64,000 nucleotides of DNA from Deltaproteobacteria bacterium (GTDB lineage: Bacteria > Myxococcota_A > Polyangia > Polyangiales > JADJMO01): contig JANYDK010000032.1 in the NCBI GenBank assembly GCA_025363655.1, positions 62,001-126,000 on the forward strand, given 5' to 3'. The notes below the pieces were generated by a model that made no database searches, had not been told where the DNA came from, and saw only the letters and a program-made list of their open reading frames with translations. Numbering within the stretch: the first letter of the stretch is position 1; every line of letters starts with the position of its first letter. The position numbers were made by a program, and so were the translations under genes. Positions 59,849 to 64,000 of the stretch are shown piece after piece.

Positions 59849-60468
59849 ATGGCCGGAGCGGGGCGCGTGATCTTGCGCGACAAGGTCGCAGGCAAATTCC
59901 TCCTCGCCGTGCCCGGCTTCGCCACGCTGTGGTGCGGCGGTGGAGCGGTGGCGTCCTTCCTGAGGTTGCTTCCCAAGTCGGGCGTCGGCGTGGGGTTCTT
60001 CCTCGTGGCGCTGACGGCGCTGTTCGCATTTCGCGCGTTGACGCTCACCGTGCTGCGGACGGTCGTCAGCGAAGGCGAGGTGCACGTGCAGTATGGCCTC
60101 TGGGGACCGCGCGTGCCGATCGCTCGCGTCACCAGCTGCCGCGTTCGCCCCTACGACTGGACGGAGTGCTCAGGCGTGGCGGCGACGTCGTCGAGATTTG
60201 TTGGACCGACGACGTCGTCGCTGCCATCGACGAGGCCCGTGCCAGCGCGACGGCCGCGCTACGCGTCGCGACGGACGACGACGTCGCCCCTGTTGCCGGT
60301 GACGTGCGCGTCGAAGACGAAGCCGGCTCGGAGCGAGCGAGCGACGAAGAGCGCCAGGCGAGTCATCGCGCACATCGCGCACGATTGACCGCTCCGACGG
60401 CACTCGTTGCAACGGTGAGCTTCGCCGAAGATTACGTGCAGCTGATCATCCACACGCTCGCAGCATAG
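59849..60468 (+). pseudogene. Frameshifted two-span membrane protein with PH-like domain
   Basis: From ATG 59849 the first frame encodes two membrane spans (FLLAVPGFATLWCGGGAVAS and FFLVALTALFAFRALTLTVL) and GEVHVQYGLWGPRVPIARVTSCRVRPYDWTE, split here by its loop, as in small bacterial PH-domain membrane proteins. After codon 60164-60166 this frame turns into improbable sequence, while the frame one base back reads VLRRGGDVVEICWTDD and DEARASATAALRVAT, which is the natural continuation. Residues normally joining these parts are also missing. A frameshift with small deletion is the simplest explanation; a sequencing error is possible. Confidence 0.55.
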
Positions 60469-60863
60469 TCGATTCTCCGCGGACGCCAGCTGAGCGTGGG
60501 CGGAAATCGCTCGAGCGCACGCTTCAGGAGCGCGCTGGCGTCGGACGCGAGGGGTTCGAATTTCACGCCGTACGAGCGGCCGCTGTCACCCGTGCGGAGG
60601 CCGTGCACGAGGCGGGTCACCTTCGCTTCGACGAAGACGTAGGCGGGACTGAACGGGATCTTGAAGAGCACCTGCAGTGGATCACCGACGCTCGCCGCTT
60701 CTCCAGCGGTGCCGTCGGCGAGGAGCTGCATGCCGTGGGGCGAGAGATCGAGGATGCGCTTCCCCACTGGCAGGAAGTCGCGTTCGCGGACGACGTCACA
60801 CGTGAGATGCACGGCACGCCGCTGGCCCCTGCGTTCGCGCGCTCGAACGATGAACTCGCTCAT
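60432..60863 (-). CDS. PilZ-domain protein
   Basis: This 143-residue protein is a single PilZ domain, a common c-di-GMP receptor in motility and surface signalling. The N-terminal RARERRGQRRAVHL gives the RxxxR-type motif, and LDLSPHGMQLLADG gives the second motif (D/NxSxxG). ATG 60863 has GAGAGG 8 bp upstream. That Shine-Dalgarno is part of a possible leader hairpin. The 3' end overlaps the frameshifted gene on the other strand. Confidence 0.87.
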   Translation of the reverse strand: MSEFIVRARERRGQRRAVHLTCDVVRERDFLPVGKRILDLSPHGMQLLADGTAGEAASVGDPLQVLFKIPFSPAYVFVEAKVTRLVHGLRTGDSGRSYGVKFEPLASDASALLKRALERFPPTLSWRPRRIDYAASVWMISCT

Positions 60864-60870
60864 ATTGGAC

Positions 60871-60902
60871 ACCTCTCGCCCAATGGTCGCCAGGAGAGAG
60901 GT
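60871..60902 (-). promoter_or_regulatory. Leader hairpin that would cover the pilZ-gene Shine-Dalgarno
   Basis: The arms ACCTCTC and GAGAGGT (7 bp, 18-nt loop) are perfect. On the mRNA the 3' arm is the GAGAGG ribosome binding site of the gene at 60432-60863. It could make translation conditional. Confidence 0.35.
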
Positions 60903-60990
60903 AAAGGGCCAAGTGAGTCGGCGACGCCGCGCTTCGAGGGAGCCCGACGCCGCCGAGGAACGAGTGGATTTGCGAAATCGACGAGTCAGC

Positions 60991-62361
60991 TCACGGGCAG
61001 GAGAACTTCTCGAGATATGCCGCGGTGCCGTCGCCGCGGCCACGCCAGAACACCGAGCCCTCGTGATAGGTGATGTAGTCGGTCGAGCCGGAGATCGAGC
61101 CGACGAACTTGTTGCCGAGGACGACGTCCTTGGCCGGGTGCGAGGCCTTGGCGTCGTAGCCCGACGGCGGGAAGTCGATCGGGCTTCCCGCGCCGGCGAT
61201 GTGCGTGAGCGTGCCGCTGGTCGTCAGATACCAGATGAAGCCCTTCCCCGAGAGGATGAGGCCCGTGCCGTCGGTGGTGATGCCCGCGATCGCCGGGTAC
61301 TGCGACGCATCGATGGGCGGGAACTTTCCGCCGCCGCCCTTGATGACGGTGCTGACCGCGCCCGAGACGGTGTCGATGGCGATCACGTACGCCTCGGCGC
61401 CGTCGGTGCCGACCGCATAGAGCTTGGTGCCGATGCGCGTGAGGTTGGTGATTTGCGCCGGGCCGTCGGCGGGGATTTTTGCCACCGTCGTCACGGTGTG
61501 CGCAGCATCGGCGGCGATCTTCTTGATCTTCATGTTGCCGATGTCGAAGACGAAGATGTTGCCGGCGTCGTCGGTGACGAGCGAGGCGGGGCCGTCGAAT
61601 TTCGCGCTCGCGCCAGCGCCGAGCACGTCGCCGGGATTGAGCGTGTCGGAGAGATCGGGGTTCGCCGTGGCGTTGCCAGCCCACACCTCGACGGTGCACG
61701 CGGAGGTCGTCGGGTTCGCGATGTGGAGTACGGCGTTGCCGAAGATGTCGGCGACGACGATGCTCTTGTCGGGGAGCGCGGCCATGCCCCAGATCTTCGC
61801 GAGGCGCGCGGCCCCGCAAGCGCCCGGCGCGTAGGCGAGCTTCGCCGAGTTCTGCCCGGCGACCTTGGTCTCGACGGGCCCTGCGGCGCTGGTGTCGACG
61901 GTCCAGACCTCGCCGTCGTCGCGCGTGTAGATTCGGCTGCCGGCGAAGACGAGGTTCCCCCACTGCAGCGGCGGATCGGCGTGGATGCCGGTGCCAGAGG
62001 TCGGACGATCGGTGTACTCGCCGACGTACGACGGGTTGCCCGCGTAGAGCGTGCCCGTCGAGCACGAGGTGGCGAGGCCACCGCCGCCGGTCTCGCTCGT
62101 CGTCGTCGAGTCGGAACCGCCGCCGCCGCCGGTGTCGGTCGTCGTCGAGTCCGAGCCGCCGCCGCCGCCCGTATCGGTCGTGGTCGAGTCCGAACCTCCG
62201 CCTCCGCTCGTGTCGGTGCCGGCGTCTCCGCCGGACGTGGTCCCGGTGTCGGGCGAATCACCCGGCCCGGAGTCCGCTCCTCCGTTGACCACCGTGCAAC
62301 CGGTGGCGAGGGCAGTCGTCGACATGGTGGATGCGAGAGCGAGGAGAAGTAGCTTGTTCAT
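60991..62361 (-). CDS. NHL-like beta-propeller lipoprotein
   Basis: This 456-residue protein has a signal peptide ending ALATGC (Cys 22), then a Gly/Ser/Asp/Thr linker made of a 13-residue repeat (residues 49-87). The body has NHL/SMP-30-like propeller segments (GMAALPDKSIVVADIFGNAV, SLVTDDAGNIFVFDIGNMKI, LTRIGTKLYAVGTDG). No catalytic site was recognised. AAGGGCC precedes ATG 62361. Probably a surface-exposed binding protein. Confidence 0.76.
   Translation of the reverse strand: MNKLLLLALASTMSTTALATGCTVVNGGADSGPGDSPDTGTTSGGDAGTDTSGGGGSDSTTTDTGGGGGSDSTTTDTGGGGGSDSTTTSETGGGGLATSCSTGTLYAGNPSYVGEYTDRPTSGTGIHADPPLQWGNLVFAGSRIYTRDDGEVWTVDTSAAGPVETKVAGQNSAKLAYAPGACGAARLAKIWGMAALPDKSIVVADIFGNAVLHIANPTTSACTVEVWAGNATANPDLSDTLNPGDVLGAGASAKFDGPASLVTDDAGNIFVFDIGNMKIKKIAADAAHTVTTVAKIPADGPAQITNLTRIGTKLYAVGTDGAEAYVIAIDTVSGAVSTVIKGGGGKFPPIDASQYPAIAGITTDGTGLILSGKGFIWYLTTSGTLTHIAGAGSPIDFPPSGYDAKASHPAKDVVLGNKFVGSISGSTDYITYHEGSVFWRGRGDGTAAYLEKFSCP
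62101..62217 (-). repeat. 39-bp tandem repeat in lipoprotein linker
   Basis: Three nearly identical 39-bp units encode TDT[S/G]GGGGSDSTT, with a partial fourth after them. Confidence 0.82.
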
Positions 62362-62474
62362 GCAAGGCCCTTCAGCAACGGCTGTGCCTCGCTTCCTTCC
62401 GCTTGAAACAACTCTCTCTGCGAGTGCGCTTCGTCGACGTTTGGTCGTCCGTGCGTGCGGCCTGCGCGCAATGG

Positions 62475-62529
62475 TGCGACGTCCGAAGGCGCGCGTGCCA
62501 CGTCGCAGTGCAACCCGACGCACGTCGCA
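62475..62529. promoter_or_regulatory. Three ACGTCGCA elements upstream of the NHL-like lipoprotein gene
   Basis: ACGTCGCA occurs at 62500-62507 and 62522-62529 in direct orientation and inverted at 62475-62482. Spacing is 25 and 22 bp, about two turns. Possible regulator sites. Confidence 0.35.
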
Positions 62530-62563
62530 CTCGGGGGTGATTCAGCGCAACGATCCGAGGGCG

Positions 62564-63982
62564 TCAGGGGATGGGATCGAAGCGGAAGAACGTCTGTTCG
62601 CCGCGAACGAGAAAGCTGCTCGCGCCACGCACGCCCCAGCATCGGCCGACGGCGCCGAAGAGCTTCTGCGGCTCGGTCAAGGTTTGCACGTGGGTGATGC
62701 TGCCATCCTCGTGGATGCGCACCAGCAGACACGCGTCCCCCGTCGGCGGTGACATCACCACGTCGGCGTCGGTGCTCGTCGTCGCGACGACGTCTTCGAA
62801 GGCCACGCCACCCTTGGTGAAGGTGGCGCCGGGCCTCTTTCCCCAAGGATGCGATTTCACCCAGCGCATGTTGCCGTCGCCGTCGATGCCCATCGCCAGC
62901 GCCTCGATCGGCGGATCGGGCTGCTGCGGATTGCCGGCGACGAGAGAGCCGGTCGCGATGAACGAGCCATCTCCGAGCTCGGCGACGTGCGCGAGATCGA
63001 GCGACGTGAAGTAGCCGTCGCCGTAGTGTCTCGTCCAGAGCAGCTTCATCCCGGCGTCGTAGCGGAGGAGAGCGCCTTCGCGCCCCTGCTGCGGGCACCG
63101 ATCGTCGGGGCTCGAGGGATCTTGCGGATCGGCATCGGTGCCACACGCGATCGAACGGCCCCAGTTGTACGTGCCGACGACGACGAAGCCACCGTCCTTG
63201 GTGGGGGCGATGCCCTCGAAGAGCGGATCGGCGATCCCGAGCGGTATGGCTGTGACGCTGCCCATCGGCGGAGCGCCCGGATGCTCGTATTCGGGAACGT
63301 GAAGCGCATCGACCTTCACCTTTTGCTTCACCGCGCCGTCTTTACTGACGCGGAAGATGGCTTCTTCGGTGCCGTCGAGCGAGCCCGAGGCCACGGCGGT
63401 GAGGCTAGCGGTGACGAGGAAATCACCCGTCGGGTCGGCGAGGACGGTGATCATCCGGACGTTGAGCTCGCGATCGTCGAGCGTCTTGGCCCACACCAAC
63501 TTGCCGGTCGCATCGATGAGCGAGGCGCCAAACTTCTGGGAGCCGTCGGGGCTGCTGCCGAATGCGTGAACCTGTCCGACGGCGAAGATGCTTCCATCGA
63601 GGGCGGTCGTCATCGCGAAGACCTGCAAGTTTCCCTCGCGGCTGCACTTGCCCTCGAAGCCGTGCATCGCATCGCTGAACGTGACGGGCGTCGACCAGAG
63701 CTCCTTGCCCGAGCGGTCGCGCTTGCGGAACTTCACGGGGAAGGCACGTACGTCGGTGACGACTGAAGCGTCGTCGCCGGTGAGCGTGAAACACCCGAAG
63801 TCGGCGTTGGCCGGCATGGTCCACACCGGTTTGACCTCCGGGCCGAGCGGGGTGGTGAAGGGAAACTCGGTCGAATCGATGGCGAAGCGGTGCGCGCCGC
63901 TGCTCGAGCTGGAGGAAGACGAGCACGCGCTCGAGGCGCAGACGACGAACGCGAGACGCACGGCGAACCCTCGACCGATCAT
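62564..63982 (-). CDS. Lipoprotein with delta-60/PQQ-like propeller repeats
   Basis: This 472-residue protein starts at ATG 63982 (MIGRGFAVRL), giving a signal peptide with lipobox ASSAC and an eight-Ser run right after the Cys. The body has repeats of the type DxxGKLxWxKxxxD (LIDATGKLVWAKTLDD, YDAGMKLLWTRHYGDG, GIDGDGNMRWVKSHPWG), seen in delta-60 and PQQ-like propellers. No function can be assigned. The open frame reaches the window edge, but those codons are not needed. Confidence 0.76.
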   Translation of the reverse strand: MIGRGFAVRLAFVVCASSACSSSSSSSSGAHRFAIDSTEFPFTTPLGPEVKPVWTMPANADFGCFTLTGDDASVVTDVRAFPVKFRKRDRSGKELWSTPVTFSDAMHGFEGKCSREGNLQVFAMTTALDGSIFAVGQVHAFGSSPDGSQKFGASLIDATGKLVWAKTLDDRELNVRMITVLADPTGDFLVTASLTAVASGSLDGTEEAIFRVSKDGAVKQKVKVDALHVPEYEHPGAPPMGSVTAIPLGIADPLFEGIAPTKDGGFVVVGTYNWGRSIACGTDADPQDPSSPDDRCPQQGREGALLRYDAGMKLLWTRHYGDGYFTSLDLAHVAELGDGSFIATGSLVAGNPQQPDPPIEALAMGIDGDGNMRWVKSHPWGKRPGATFTKGGVAFEDVVATTSTDADVVMSPPTGDACLLVRIHEDGSITHVQTLTEPQKLFGAVGRCWGVRGASSFLVRGEQTFFRFDPIP

Positions 63983-64000
63983 TGCCCTCGAATATCGCAC

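Overview
This 64 kb window is very GC-rich chromosomal DNA with almost no non-coding space; no gap between genes exceeds about 300 bp. The gene content points to a myxobacterium (Myxococcota, probably the Polyangia/Sorangiineae side): about seventeen lipoproteins with long Asp/Ser/Thr/Pro-rich linkers after the lipobox, an MglA-type protein, a Ser/Thr kinase with extra signalling domains, a sigma-54 activator and a set of secreted hydrolases. The organism is inferred from style only. No tRNA, rRNA, CRISPR array, insertion sequence or prophage was found.

Layout. 1-4.1 kb: end of a GMC oxidoreductase, 3-methyladenine glycosylase I, a LysR regulator divergent from an atypical NAD-dependent epimerase, and a lipoprotein of the VanX/M15 D,D-peptidase type. 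4.1-11.1 kb (minus): Asp-box lipoprotein, SAM methyltransferase, AarF/UbiB kinase-like protein, Kup potassium transporter with a His-rich N-terminus, Xre regulator and a membrane protein. 11.2-25.2 kb: exported peroxiredoxin, Ser/Thr kinase with GYF and PATAN-like domains, a 1156-residue protein with fourteen Cys-rich repeats, an MglA relative that has lost its GTP-binding motifs, a metzincin lipoprotein, a GH18 lipoprotein, a histidine phosphatase and an Old Yellow Enzyme. 25.3-34.5 kb: a complete signalling and export module, made of a sensor kinase plus a receiver-only regulator, a divergent NtrC-type activator, and a three-gene heavy-metal-type RND efflux operon preceded by a sigma-54-like promoter. 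34.4-43.4 kb: an anchored protein with no normal start codon, a secreted hydrolase, a short NnrS-like remnant, an MGDG-synthase-like glycosyltransferase, and a TetR/SDR pair with a perfect operator-like palindrome. 43.4-54.1 kb: a large STAND-type ATPase with a C-terminal winged helix, then a run of lipoproteins including a SUMF1-fold protein and two beta-propellers. 54.1-64 kb: TerB-like and YkgJ-like proteins, a PL6 polysaccharide lyase, a second AarF/UbiB protein, a soluble coiled-coil histidine kinase, a frameshifted membrane protein, a PilZ protein and two propeller lipoproteins.

How it fits together. The clearest functional unit is 25.3-34.5 kb, an envelope-stress or metal-efflux response with its own regulators. 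The remainder looks like surface and secretome biology: enzymes for peptidoglycan, chitin-like glycans, uronate polysaccharides, proteins and lipids or esters, carried on lipoprotein anchors with variable low-complexity stalks. Cotranscription is often suggested by 4-bp ATGA/GTGA stop-start overlaps. The most unusual items are the 14-repeat Cys-rich protein, the MglA-like pseudo-GTPase, the TetR operator pair, the tandem TCAC-N3-GTGA sites, and the gene whose only candidate start lies in a GTAG overlap.
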